Assembly (NCBI RefSeq): GCF_025913575.1
Contig: NZ_CP109785.1
Coordinates: 2,728,001 to 2,792,000 of the forward strand
Direction of reading: 5' to 3'
DNA from: Halocatena marina
Lineage (GTDB): Archaea > Halobacteriota > Halobacteria > Halobacteriales > Haloarculaceae
Length of the DNA: 64,000 bases
Position numbers and translations under genes: made by a program. The notes beneath the pieces are model-generated. The model was not told where the DNA came from. It made no database searches and saw only the letters and a program-made list of their open reading frames with translations. Shown piece by piece: positions 26,720-34,628 of the stretch; the stretch's first letter is position 1, and each line of letters opens with the position of its first letter.

Positions 26720-27154
26720 ATGACAGTCAAAGATATTGCACGCCCACGTGAGGAACTCGTATCGGCATCTCCAGACACCTCCCTGCCCGAGCTCGCCCAG
26801 TTGATGGATGAGCGGAAAGTTGGTTGTGTCGTGATCGAAACCGACGGAGATCCCACCGGAATCATCACGGATCGTGATTTTGCGATCATGGTCGTCGGTG
26901 AAGGCAAAGACCCGACAGAACTGACCGCTGCGGACGTCATGCACCGCGATCCACATACGGCCGACGCCGACGATGGTGTATTCGAGCTTTGTGCGACAAT
27001 GCGCGAACACGGCGTCCGTCGTATGCCCGTCGTTGAGGATGGGAAGCTCACAGGCATCATTACGCTCGACGATCTGGTTGTCCTACTCGAACAGGAAATG
27101 CACGACCTCTCTGAGGTCATCCGAGCCGAATCACCAGCCTACCAAACATCGTAA
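26720..27154 (+). CDS. CBS-domain protein
   Basis: A 144-residue protein made of two CBS motifs (about residues 12-65 and 76-130). Each ends with the characteristic G-I-I-T-D/L-D-D (GIITDRDFAI and GIITLDDLVV). The pair forms a Bateman module that usually senses adenine nucleotides. There is no effector domain, so it is a stand-alone sensor or subunit. The start at 26720 (MTVKDIARP) is favoured over 26657, as the extension is basic and unlike the family; an AGGAGG-type ribosome-binding site (ACAGGAGGC) just upstream supports it. Confidence 0.9.
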   Translation: MTVKDIARPREELVSASPDTSLPELAQLMDERKVGCVVIETDGDPTGIITDRDFAIMVVGEGKDPTELTAADVMHRDPHTADADDGVFELCATMREHGVRRMPVVEDGKLTGIITLDDLVVLLEQEMHDLSEVIRAESPAYQTS

Positions 27155-27162
27155 ATTACTCC

Positions 27163-27202
27163 ATCTCATCTCATCTCATCTTATCTCATCTTATCTTATC
27201 CC
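27163..27202 (+). repeat. Pentanucleotide ATCT(C/T) tandem repeat
   Basis: Eight 5-bp units (ATCTC/ATCTT/ATCCC) starting 9 bp after the CBS stop codon. The transcript would be pyrimidine-rich, fitting a factor-independent archaeal terminator. Confidence 0.75.
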
Positions 27203-27377
27203 ATTCCAACCGACTCCTTCGGCGTGTACTCAGTCCTTGAGGTGGGATTTCGATGTGAACACCGGACAATCAGTCACCAACCGATTGACCGGTGGCCAAC
27301 GGCTCGTGTTTTCATCCCAACAATTCCGATTCAATACTCATAGCAGAGCGTCAGTCAGTGGAATAAAAAAGAGCTAG

Positions 27378-27421
27378 ATTGAACGAGGAATACAAAAGAA
27401 AAGCCAAATTGAACGAGGAAT
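27378..27421. repeat. Direct repeat with 30-bp period after coxB
   Basis: ATTGAACGAGGAAT occurs at 27378-27391 and again at 27408-27421, inside a wider imperfect 30-bp tandem unit. It lies in the 3' flank of coxB (stop at 27430). Confidence 0.75.
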
Positions 27422-27429
27422 TTGTATTA

Positions 27430-28293
27430 TCAGGCGGTGACGAGGGCACCAGAGCTGGAGTTGTTAGCGCTCGCGTTCGGTCCCCCAGTCGAATTCGAAT
27501 TTGAGGATGAGGAGTTACCTGATCCGCCCTGTTTCTGTTGTTGTAGCCATTTCTGGTAGTCTGCTTGGCTTTTGACTTCGATCGTTCCGAGCATACTGGA
27601 GTGACCGACGCCGCAGTATTCCGCACAGTAGAGCTGGTAGGTTCCCGGTTCGTAGGCCTCTGTTTTCATGGTGTTGTACTGCTCTGGGAAGGCGTCCTGT
27701 TTCAATCCGAGCTCGGGGGCGTGGAACGAGTGGAGCCAGTCCACAGAGATGACGTGAAGATACACAGGCTGATTCGCGGGGATAACGAGTGTTCCAGTGT
27801 TCGAGACGTCGCCATCAGCTTGGATGTAATTGAACGTCCACGAATACTTTTGTGCGACGACTTCGACCTGCACAGCGTCTTCCTCTGTTGGGGCCTGTGC
27901 GCCCTTAGCGTCTTCTGAGAGTCCTTGGATTGATTGGCTGGGAGGGTCTGAGACAGTGACACCGCCAACGAAGCTGCTCCCGAGGACTTGATAGGCAGCA
28001 AGACCGACGAACAGGAGGACAATTGCCGTTGCGATGGTCCACGTGATTTCGAGACGTCGGTTCTCTTGTGTCGGCTTTGCTTCACCACTATCTTTGAACC
28101 GGTAGACAGTGTAGATGAGAATGCCCTCGACGAGCACCGTGATTGGTACCGCTGCGTACAACAATTTTTCGTTGAGGTTGGTGATCAGTTTCGAATTAAT
28201 CGATGGCTGGGCGGCTGCTGGATCGACAAATAAGGTAGCCAGCGCGAGACCGACACCGATTCCCAGCACCATCCGCGTCCGCGTGGCGTTCAT
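27430..28293 (-). CDS. coxB: Cytochrome c oxidase subunit II
   Basis: A 287-residue subunit with an N-terminal signal/anchor (GIGVGLALATLFVDPAAA), two membrane helices (about residues 42-63 and 85-108) and an external cupredoxin domain. CuA ligands are complete: SVDWLHSFHAPELG and YCAEYCGVGHSSM (His, Cys, Cys, His, Met). The C-terminal tail after KWLQQQKQGG is Ser/Asn-rich and carries several N-glycosylation sequons. It accepts electrons for the heme-copper core; the subunit I gene is not in this window. Divergent, 51 bp from the heme-biosynthesis gene. Confidence 0.94.
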   Translation of the reverse strand: MNATRTRMVLGIGVGLALATLFVDPAAAQPSINSKLITNLNEKLLYAAVPITVLVEGILIYTVYRFKDSGEAKPTQENRRLEITWTIATAIVLLFVGLAAYQVLGSSFVGGVTVSDPPSQSIQGLSEDAKGAQAPTEEDAVQVEVVAQKYSWTFNYIQADGDVSNTGTLVIPANQPVYLHVISVDWLHSFHAPELGLKQDAFPEQYNTMKTEAYEPGTYQLYCAEYCGVGHSSMLGTIEVKSQADYQKWLQQQKQGGSGNSSSSNSNSTGGPNASANNSSSGALVTA

Positions 28294-28315
28294 ACGCTCG
28301 GCTAAGAAAGCGCGT

Positions 28316-28325
28316 GGTAAATACC
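28316..28325. promoter_or_regulatory. Shared TATA-like palindrome between coxB and heme-synthase gene
   Basis: GGTAAATACC, near-symmetric (GGTATTTACC on the minus strand), sits 23-32 bp from the coxB start at 28293 and 20-29 bp from the start at 28345. One element may drive both nearly leaderless transcripts. Confidence 0.45.
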
Positions 28326-28344
28326 TGCTGAACTGCGGTGATCA

Positions 28345-29838
28345 ATGGACAAAGCGGGGGTAATAAGTACGAACGCTACTGAAGAAATGCTAGTGTCCAC
28401 GGAATCTCATCGTCCACGTTTCACGACGCTGCTCGTGGCTGCTCTCATCGGCGTCTATCTGCTCGTCGTCGTCGGTGCGACTGCTGCACTCTCAGAAGCC
28501 GTCAGGGCGTGCTCGACGTGGCCCCTCTGTTCGGGACCGATCGGCGATCTGCAGATCACAATCGCCGTCGGCCACCGCGTTGCAGCACTCCTTGTGGCTG
28601 TTCTTGTCCTCGGAGCGGCTGTCGTCGGCTGGACTGAGGCCTCTCGACGTGTCAGACGGACGCTTGTTCTCGCGGTCGTGCTATACCCTGTTCAGGTTGG
28701 CATCGGTGCTCTCGTTGCGACACGGAATGCACCGAGCAACATCGCCGGTTTCCACCTCCTCACCGGTGCGGCAATCTTCGTTGCACTCGCACTCGCACTC
28801 GCGTGGCAACTCGAGGACGAAACGGGCGACCTCGAAAACAGAGCAGATGAAGAGAAACCGATCACACCAACACCAGAAACAGCAACAACGACGGGGTCAG
28901 CGTCGCCATCCGCTTCGGAACCGGATGTATCTCCGACTGACTTCAGTCGAGAATCTGAATCTGATCTGCTTTCACGCGTACGAGCGACGACAGGCGCTTA
29001 TTTCAGATTGATGAAACCACGGTTGATGTGGCTGCTCTGTCTCGTTGCCTCGGCAGGAATGGCGCTTGCTGCTGGACCGTCGTTGTCCGTCGAAACGATC
29101 GTGTATACGCTCGGTGGCGGTGTGCTCTCCATCGGTGCGAGCGGGACGTTCAACCACGTTCTCGAACGAGACACCGATCAACGGATGGCCAGAACTGCCG
29201 ACCGGCCGCTCGCAACACACGAGGTACCGGTCAGGAACGCACTCGCATTCGGTGTGCTCCTCACCCTCACGTCGATCGCAGTCTTCTTGCAAGTGAACGT
29301 TCTCGCTGCTGCACTCGGATTCATTGCGATCGTCTTTTACAGTGTGATCTACACGCTCGTGTTGAAACCGAACACAGTCCAGAACACAGTTATCGGAGGG
29401 GCTGCAGGCGCACTCCCGGCACTCATCGGGTGGGCGGCCGTCACCGGACGTATCGGTGTTCCGGGGCTTGCACTCGCAGGAATCATCTTCCTCTGGACGC
29501 CGGCGCACTTTTACAACCTCGCACTCGCGTATCAGGAAGACTACGAGCGCGGTGGCTTCCCGATGCTACCGGTCGTCTACGGTGAGACGGTGACCAGAAA
29601 GCACATCATCTACTACCTCATCGCAACGTTGCTCGCAGCGAGTGCGCTATCGGCGCTCACGACACTCGGTTGGTTGTACGCCGCGACGACGGTCGTCCTC
29701 GGAGCGGTGTTCCTTTTGGCAGTCGTTCGACTCCACCGTGAGCAGACAAAACGAGCAGCACTCCGGGCGTTCCACGCATCGAACGCCTATCTCGGATTGG
29801 TTCTTATTGCTGTTGTCGTCGATATGATTGCACTCTGA
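28345..29838 (+). CDS. CtaA-like / heme o synthase (CtaB) fusion
   Basis: A 497-residue membrane protein of two halves. Residues about 25-155 form a four-helix CtaA/COX15-like domain with a His-bearing VGHRVAALL and the GFHLLTG repeat, the family's heme ligands. After a hydrophilic Thr/Ser/Glu linker (160-220), residues about 225-497 form UbiA-type protoheme IX farnesyltransferase. Its Asp motif is ERDTDQRM (274-281) with DRPL, and a second YQEDYERGGFPML. Together they would convert heme b to heme o and on toward heme a. The start at 28345 fits the promoter; ATG 28387 is possible. Confidence 0.88.
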   Translation: MDKAGVISTNATEEMLVSTESHRPRFTTLLVAALIGVYLLVVVGATAALSEAVRACSTWPLCSGPIGDLQITIAVGHRVAALLVAVLVLGAAVVGWTEASRRVRRTLVLAVVLYPVQVGIGALVATRNAPSNIAGFHLLTGAAIFVALALALAWQLEDETGDLENRADEEKPITPTPETATTTGSASPSASEPDVSPTDFSRESESDLLSRVRATTGAYFRLMKPRLMWLLCLVASAGMALAAGPSLSVETIVYTLGGGVLSIGASGTFNHVLERDTDQRMARTADRPLATHEVPVRNALAFGVLLTLTSIAVFLQVNVLAAALGFIAIVFYSVIYTLVLKPNTVQNTVIGGAAGALPALIGWAAVTGRIGVPGLALAGIIFLWTPAHFYNLALAYQEDYERGGFPMLPVVYGETVTRKHIIYYLIATLLAASALSALTTLGWLYAATTVVLGAVFLLAVVRLHREQTKRAALRAFHASNAYLGLVLIAVVVDMIAL

Positions 29839-29860
29839 CACAGAGAGAGGCAACACAGGC

Positions 29861-30565
29861 ATGAATACGAGTATAAACACCGTGTTCCGTGGGTTGGGGA
29901 TCCGTCAGGAGACGATCATCGGTGGCGCCGCACTCGTGAACATCGAATTTCTGTTTGTCGCCATCTATCTTCTCGTTGCGCCGGTCACACCGACTGGAAT
30001 CGCGGTGTACATCTACCCGTTTGTTTGGATCAATGTTGCGCTGTGGGCGCTGTGGCGGGTCGAATCGCCGCCTGCTCGCCTGAAACGGCGCTCCATTGCT
30101 GGGCTGATCGCAGTCGGATACATCCTCGTTCTTGGCTATCTCGGTGGGTTATACGGGTTCGGATCATCGGAGATAGCAACTGGACTCCGATTGGAGTTCG
30201 TGAGCCTTCCTCCGGGATGGGGACCAGCCCTCCTGTACAGTGGAGAATCAGTCAGGTTCGCACTGCTCCCATTCAAGGTCATCGGGTACGCAACGCTTGC
30301 GTATCTCGTCTACGTGACCATCCTCGACACCGCCACGAGTGCAGCGGCAGGGCTGCTCGGGCTCTTCTCCTGTGTCTCGTGTGTTCTTCCAATCATTGCG
30401 GCCGTTGTCAGCGGATTCATCGGTGCCGGTGGCGCGCTGGTCGCGGTCGCCTCGGGACAGTCGTACGCTCTTTCGACGGTCGTGTTCGTCATCACTGTCC
30501 TGTTGCTCGTGTGGCGACCGACGGCGGGGAGCTTTTCACGGCTGCGTGCCAAGCTCGGATCATGA
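29861..30565 (+). CDS. Multi-helix membrane protein of the oxidase cluster
   Basis: A 234-residue integral membrane protein with about seven hydrophobic segments and no recognised enzymatic motif. A Cys pair stands at a helix boundary: LLGLFSCVSCVLPIIAAVVSG (CVSC, about residues 177-180), of the kind that could bind copper or heme. The start at 29861 (MNTSINT) is preferred over 29828. The stop overlaps the Rdx gene by 4 bp. Position in the cytochrome oxidase group suggests a role in assembly; this is inference. Confidence 0.75.
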   Translation: MNTSINTVFRGLGIRQETIIGGAALVNIEFLFVAIYLLVAPVTPTGIAVYIYPFVWINVALWALWRVESPPARLKRRSIAGLIAVGYILVLGYLGGLYGFGSSEIATGLRLEFVSLPPGWGPALLYSGESVRFALLPFKVIGYATLAYLVYVTILDTATSAAAGLLGLFSCVSCVLPIIAAVVSGFIGAGGALVAVASGQSYALSTVVFVITVLLLVWRPTAGSFSRLRAKLGS

Positions 30566-30792
30566 CAACAGTCAATATTGAGTACTGTGTTCCCTGTGGA
30601 TTTCTCGAACGAGCAGAGGATATCCAACATCAGCTTCTATCGAGCTTCGGACAGCAACTCGACAGCGTTGCGCTCGTCACCGGCGACCACGGCGTGCTCA
30701 CAGTGACAGTAAATGGTGAAACGATCTACGACAAACAAGAAGACGAATACGATGTCGACGAGATCGTTCGTTCCGTGCGTAACCACCTCTAA
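30562..30792 (+). CDS. Rdx (SelT/SelW/SelH) family protein
   Basis: A 76-residue thioredoxin-like protein with CVPC near the N-terminus (NIEYCVPCGFLERAEDI), the CxxC counterpart of the CxxU selenoprotein W site. The rest of the family fold follows: LVTGDHGVLTVTVNGETIYDK and a helical end. The start ATG overlaps the upstream gene's stop (ATGA). It may serve in thiol or copper-site maturation of the oxidase; that is inferred only from position. Confidence 0.85.
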   Translation: MTTVNIEYCVPCGFLERAEDIQHQLLSSFGQQLDSVALVTGDHGVLTVTVNGETIYDKQEDEYDVDEIVRSVRNHL

Positions 30793-30908
30793 CGTCACTT
30801 TTGCTGTGCGATTGATTTGTTGGCCATTACTCGGTGGTTCGGTCGGTTGAATCGAGTCTTGTGCTTCCAAATCCGAAGCCTTACGCAGGGACACACCGCA
30901 GTTCTGGT

Positions 30909-31925
30909 ATGGTCCTGAAGGCCGAGAACGTCCGGCGGGAGTACGATGACACCGTCGCGCTGGACGGCGTCTCGCTGTCCGTCGAAGCGGGGACGGTGTT
31001 CGCGCTTATCGGTCCGAACGGCGCTGGAAAAACCACGCTTATCCGTTCGCTCACCGGCACGACCGACTACGAAGGCGACATCGAACTGTTCGGTACAGCT
31101 CCGGAGAAAACGGATGCACAGCGGATTGGCTTACTCCCCCAGTCGTTCTCCCCTCCGGCACGTCTCACTGCCCGCGAACTCCTCTCGTACTACGGTGGTC
31201 TGTACGATCACGCTCGGTCGGTCGATGCAGTACTGGAAGACGTCGGAATGGCAACGTCTGCCGACACGTGGTACGAGAATCTCTCAGGAGGGCAACAACG
31301 CCGGGTCTGCGTTGGAATCGCGCTCATTAACGATCCAGCGCTGCTCGTGCTCGATGAGCCAACAACAGGGATTGATCCTGCTGGTCGACGTGATCTCTGG
31401 CAGCTCCTCGAAGCCCTCACTACGGACGGAACAACCGTCTTCCTCACGACACACTACATGGAAGAAGCAGAGTATCTCGCAGACCGTGTTGGACTGCTCG
31501 CAGATGGTTCCCTCGTTGCAACGGGAGCACCCACAGACCTCATCAGCGAATACGGTGGAGAGAGCCGTCTGGAAGTCGACGTAACGGAGGACGTCGAACC
31601 AACCGAGGCAGCCCGCGCGGTCGAGTCGCTCGGAACAGTTGAGACGGCCGGGCGAATGGTCAGCATTCACGGAATCGCGCCTCGGGAGATCGGTGACGTA
31701 CTCGATGCGCTCGACCTCGCAGGCATCGAATACGACGCGCTGTCGTGGCAACAACCAAATCTGGATTCAGTGTATCTCACACTGACAGGCACCGATGTGA
31801 CCGGAAGCGAACAGAGCGAACCGGAAACGAGAGAGGCAGAGACCAAAGTTGAAACGGAAACAGAAACGGAAACTGAGGCCGAGGCCGAGGCTGAGACGGA
31901 GACGGAGGTTGCTCGACATCAATGA
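30909..31925 (+). CDS. ABC transporter, ATP-binding subunit
   Basis: A 338-residue ATPase. Walker A GPNGAGKT is at residues 35-42; the Q-loop, the signature LSGGQQRRVCVGIAL, Walker B LLVLDEPTTGID and the H-loop TTHYMEE are all present. The C-terminal domain of exporters of the ABC-2 type follows, then a repetitive acidic tail (TETETEAEAEAETETE). The start at 30909 (MVLKAENVRREY) is chosen since it begins the first strand of the domain. The stop overlaps the permease start by 4 bp. Cargo unknown; heme or copper-site export is suggested by position. Confidence 0.92.
   Translation: MVLKAENVRREYDDTVALDGVSLSVEAGTVFALIGPNGAGKTTLIRSLTGTTDYEGDIELFGTAPEKTDAQRIGLLPQSFSPPARLTARELLSYYGGLYDHARSVDAVLEDVGMATSADTWYENLSGGQQRRVCVGIALINDPALLVLDEPTTGIDPAGRRDLWQLLEALTTDGTTVFLTTHYMEEAEYLADRVGLLADGSLVATGAPTDLISEYGGESRLEVDVTEDVEPTEAARAVESLGTVETAGRMVSIHGIAPREIGDVLDALDLAGIEYDALSWQQPNLDSVYLTLTGTDVTGSEQSEPETREAETKVETETETETEAEAEAETETEVARHQ
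31851..31908 (+). repeat. Hexanucleotide-like coding repeat (Glu-Thr/Glu-Ala)
   Basis: A run of GAAAC(A/G)/GAGGCC-type 6-bp units encoding alternating Glu-Thr and Glu-Ala at the C-terminus of the ABC ATPase. Such tracts are prone to slippage. Confidence 0.8.
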
Positions 31926-32674
31926 CGACGATCGGCACAGGACGCATTCGTTCGGAAACTGAATCGGCGTTACGGTCGTTCCTTCGTCGACGGACGGCTG
32001 TCTTCTTCACGTTTTTCTTTCCGGTTATCATTATCCTCATTTTCGGTGCGCTTGTACAGACACAGCCAACTGGTGGTGGGCTGTTCGCCAGACAGCCTGC
32101 CTACTACGTGCCCGGGTATCTCGCGGTCGTTGTCTTGTTCACGCCGCTCTCTCGCGTTGGGAGCACCGTCGCGCGCCACCGCGAGGGGAATCGCTTTGAA
32201 AAACTAGCGACGACGCCCCTCTCACGCGCCGAGTGGCTGCTCGCACAGACGCTTGTCAATGTCGTTATTATCGGTGTTGCAAGTCTCATTATTCTCGCAC
32301 TGGTGGTGCTGGTCACAGGGGCGAAAATCACGTTTTCGCCGCTGCTCGTCCCGTTCATTGGTCTCGCTGTCGCGTTGTTCTGTGGTCTCGGTGCGCTTCT
32401 CGGACGCATTGCCGATTCACAAGACGGCGTTATCGCCGCGAGTAACGCGATTGCTCTCCCGCTGCTGTTTCTCTCCGAAACGTTCGTCTCGCCGTCGTTG
32501 CTCCCGTCGTGGTTCCAACCCGCGCTTGCGTTCTCACCACTGACGTATTTCGCACGTGGTGTGCGGGCAGCGACGACAGGTGGTGGCGACGCGCTCTTCA
32601 ATCTCCTCGTTCTCGCTGTGCTAACCGTTCTGTTCTTCGCTGCGGGTGCGGCCTCGATTCCACGGACGGATTAA
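31922..32674 (+). CDS. ABC-2 type transporter permease
   Basis: A 250-residue membrane subunit with six predicted helices, including TAVFFTFFFPVIIILIFGALV near the N-terminus and VLTVLFFAAGAASI at the end. The conserved ABC-2 loop AYYVPGYLAVVVLFTP, then GSTVARHREGNRFEKLATTPLSRAEWLLAQTL, is the family signature (the E-K-L..T-P-L coupling region). Translationally coupled to the ATPase. Convergent with the HtrA-type protease gene, 17 bp apart. Confidence 0.92.
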   Translation: MTTIGTGRIRSETESALRSFLRRRTAVFFTFFFPVIIILIFGALVQTQPTGGGLFARQPAYYVPGYLAVVVLFTPLSRVGSTVARHREGNRFEKLATTPLSRAEWLLAQTLVNVVIIGVASLIILALVVLVTGAKITFSPLLVPFIGLAVALFCGLGALLGRIADSQDGVIAASNAIALPLLFLSETFVSPSLLPSWFQPALAFSPLTYFARGVRAATTGGGDALFNLLVLAVLTVLFFAAGAASIPRTD

Positions 32675-32691
32675 ACCGCGCTGGAACGCGC

Positions 32692-33687
32692 TCACCGGAC
32701 GGGAACGTTCGGTCCTCGGCGGGGTGTCGGACGCGGGCGTTCTGCGAGTGTGACGTGCTCGGTCAGTGAGGCGCCGTCACGAATGATATCGACGGAGACC
32801 GTGTCGTTGGGTTGTGTTTCGAGTAAGAGATGGCGCATTAGCTCCTCGTGGGAATCGATTCGCCGGCTATCGATGTGCGTGATGACGTCACCGCCGACGG
32901 GAACCTGATGGCCATTCATCTGGCGCTGTCCACGACATCCGATCAATGCACCGCTCGCGGGACCAAGACTCACATCGACCACGAGCACCCCGCGCGATTC
33001 ATCGAGACCGTTGGCCGCTGCGATCGTGGGAGAAATATCGATCGTCTGGATCTTCAGATACGAATGCCGGTACGAGCTGTGCTCGATGAGTGTCGGGACG
33101 ACTCGGGCGGTGATCTCTGCAGAGATAGCAAAACCGATGTTATCTCCACCACGCGCGCGATTGACGCCCACGACTTTACCATCGGTCGTGACCAGTGGCC
33201 CGCCACTGTTCCCGGGATTGATCGGTGCGTCCGTCTGCACCGTATCTGGGATGGTGAAACCCTCTTGTGTCGGCATCGATCGGTTTGCTCCGCTGACGAC
33301 GCCAGTTGTGAGTGATCCGTCGAGTCCCATCGGATTCCCGAGCGCAGCGACACGTTTTCCGGGAGCAGGATTCTCGCTCGCAAGGGAAAGCACCCGTGCG
33401 TACTCGGGCCGGTTCGCAACGCGAACAACAGCGAGGTCGGTGTATGCATCCGTGCCAACGATCTGACCGACACGCCAGTCGCCGTTACTGAACCGAATAT
33501 CTACTTCATTGTCTGTCCTGACGACGTGCTCGTTCGTGACAATGTAGCCCGCTTCGGGAGACGCCGCTCCAGTATCGTAGACGAACCCTGAGCCCGCCCC
33601 ACCCAGACGATCCGATGTCACATAGACTGAAACGACAGATGGGATCGTCGATTGATACAGCTCCTCGTAGATGTATTCTTCATTCAT
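32692..33687 (-). CDS. HtrA/DegP-type S1C serine protease with PDZ domain
   Basis: A 331-residue chymotrypsin-fold protease. Catalytic triad: His in IVTNEHVVRTD, Asp in DAYTDLAVVRV, Ser in INPGNSGGPLVT. A C-terminal PDZ domain follows (GVLVVDVSLGPASGAL, GDVITHIDSRRIDSHEEL). No signal peptide is evident, so it may be cytosolic. The start at 33687 (MNEEYIYEELYQSTIPSVV) is favoured over 33711. HtrA proteins degrade or refold damaged proteins. A 15-bp inverted repeat lies just upstream. Confidence 0.92.
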   Translation of the reverse strand: MNEEYIYEELYQSTIPSVVSVYVTSDRLGGAGSGFVYDTGAASPEAGYIVTNEHVVRTDNEVDIRFSNGDWRVGQIVGTDAYTDLAVVRVANRPEYARVLSLASENPAPGKRVAALGNPMGLDGSLTTGVVSGANRSMPTQEGFTIPDTVQTDAPINPGNSGGPLVTTDGKVVGVNRARGGDNIGFAISAEITARVVPTLIEHSSYRHSYLKIQTIDISPTIAAANGLDESRGVLVVDVSLGPASGALIGCRGQRQMNGHQVPVGGDVITHIDSRRIDSHEELMRHLLLETQPNDTVSVDIIRDGASLTEHVTLAERPRPTPRRGPNVPVR

Positions 33688-33707
33688 TGCGTGTTGCCCG
33701 GATCGGA

Positions 33708-33722
33708 TCACACACTGTGTGA
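33708..33722. promoter_or_regulatory. Inverted repeat upstream of HtrA-type gene
   Basis: TCACACA-C-TGTGTGA, perfect 7-bp arms, is 21-35 bp upstream of the start at 33687. A TATA-like CCCTATATCCG lies farther upstream (about 33759-33769), so the repeat would sit between promoter and start codon, as an operator or mRNA hairpin. Confidence 0.45.
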
Positions 33723-33809
33723 GCCCATCGGACTTACTCGAAGTTAGGGGATTGACGGATATAGGGTGTGCGGTGTTTTAGCAAGGTAACTATTGGCATG
33801 TTTGTTAGA

Positions 33810-33839
33810 CACCGATGACACCATTAGTGTCTATCGGTG
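33810..33839 (-). terminator. Stem-loop spanning the DUF420 stop codon
   Basis: Arms CACCGATGACAC (33810-33821) and GTGTCTATCGGTG (33827-33839) pair with one bulged base around a 5-nt loop. The structure includes the stop codon of the DUF420 gene. There is no T-run after it, so it may stabilise the 3' end instead of terminating. Confidence 0.4.
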
Positions 33840-34507
33840 CGGTCGTCAGATTTCGCTGAGTACCAGAGCTGTCGCGCGGGAACCGCGAGGAACATCAGAA
33901 GGGCTTCTTCGCGTGGAACCCACCCGTACACGTGGTTCAGCAAGAGGTACGTGACGATTCCGAGGGCGAGGCTGATAGACCACGAAGCGACGGCGATCCG
34001 ACCGACGCGAGCGTGGGCGGTTTCGGCGAGTTCGGTTGGCGTGTGCGTAAGCCCGAGGACGACTGCGTAGAGAACGACAGGCACCGCGAGAACAGAGAGT
34101 CCGATGTGAATTGCAAGCATGAGAAGATAGATTGGCTTGATGATAGATGCGAGGAACTGGCCATTCTCAACGACGAAGCTCTTCTCGAATCCACCGCCGA
34201 CTTTCCACAAATACAGCACGAGGAAGACACAGATGAGCGCGAACGCAGTCAACATTGCCACGCGGTGCTTTTGCACTTCCCCGCGACGGATGAAGCGCCA
34301 GCCGATGAGAATGGCAAACAGCGCCAGCGAGTTCACGATCGCAATGAGATCGGAAAAGAGGATGACAGTCTGTTCAGAAAGTGGCGGGAACAACGGAATA
34401 ACACCAGCGAATGCACCCAGAACGAGCGCATATCCCACGAGAGAGAGCACCCCAGTGATTGCTTTGGGATGCTCTTTCACGAGGCGACGCTGTGTCGTGG
34501 TAGCCAT
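33824..34507 (-). CDS. DUF420 family membrane protein
   Basis: A 227-residue protein with about six helices. DUF420 pattern: LIAIVNSLALFAILIGWRFIRRGEVQKHRVAMLTAF (helix, then H-R within a KHR turn), the conserved LMLAIHIGLSVLAVPVVL and H-A-R-V-G-R-I-A (TAHARVGRIAV). Homologues often sit beside terminal oxidase genes and may take part in heme or copper insertion, but the role is unproved. The start at 34507 (MATTTQRRLVKEHPK) is preferred to 34579. Divergent from proline dehydrogenase. Confidence 0.9.
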   Translation of the reverse strand: MATTTQRRLVKEHPKAITGVLSLVGYALVLGAFAGVIPLFPPLSEQTVILFSDLIAIVNSLALFAILIGWRFIRRGEVQKHRVAMLTAFALICVFLVLYLWKVGGGFEKSFVVENGQFLASIIKPIYLLMLAIHIGLSVLAVPVVLYAVVLGLTHTPTELAETAHARVGRIAVASWSISLALGIVTYLLLNHVYGWVPREEALLMFLAVPARQLWYSAKSDDRTDRH

Positions 34508-34628
34508 ACTATCAGTTGCAGGAGCAAGGTTTTGGCCGCTTCGCTTTGCGTCGATCGTCACCAACGCTCGTGCGATCATCCAGGACGAAATCAGTGGGGA
34601 TATGTGCGGTCTGGCAGTACTTGCCGCT

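Noticed and set aside
30025..30561. N-terminal extension of the Rdx protein
   Set aside because: The extended frame lies over the membrane-protein gene in another phase; the Rdx fold begins at MTTVNIEYC.
34137..34628. N-terminal extension of proline dehydrogenase
   Set aside because: The extra 164 residues run antisense through the DUF420 gene and are basic and Met-rich; the family starts at MLPPVARQF.
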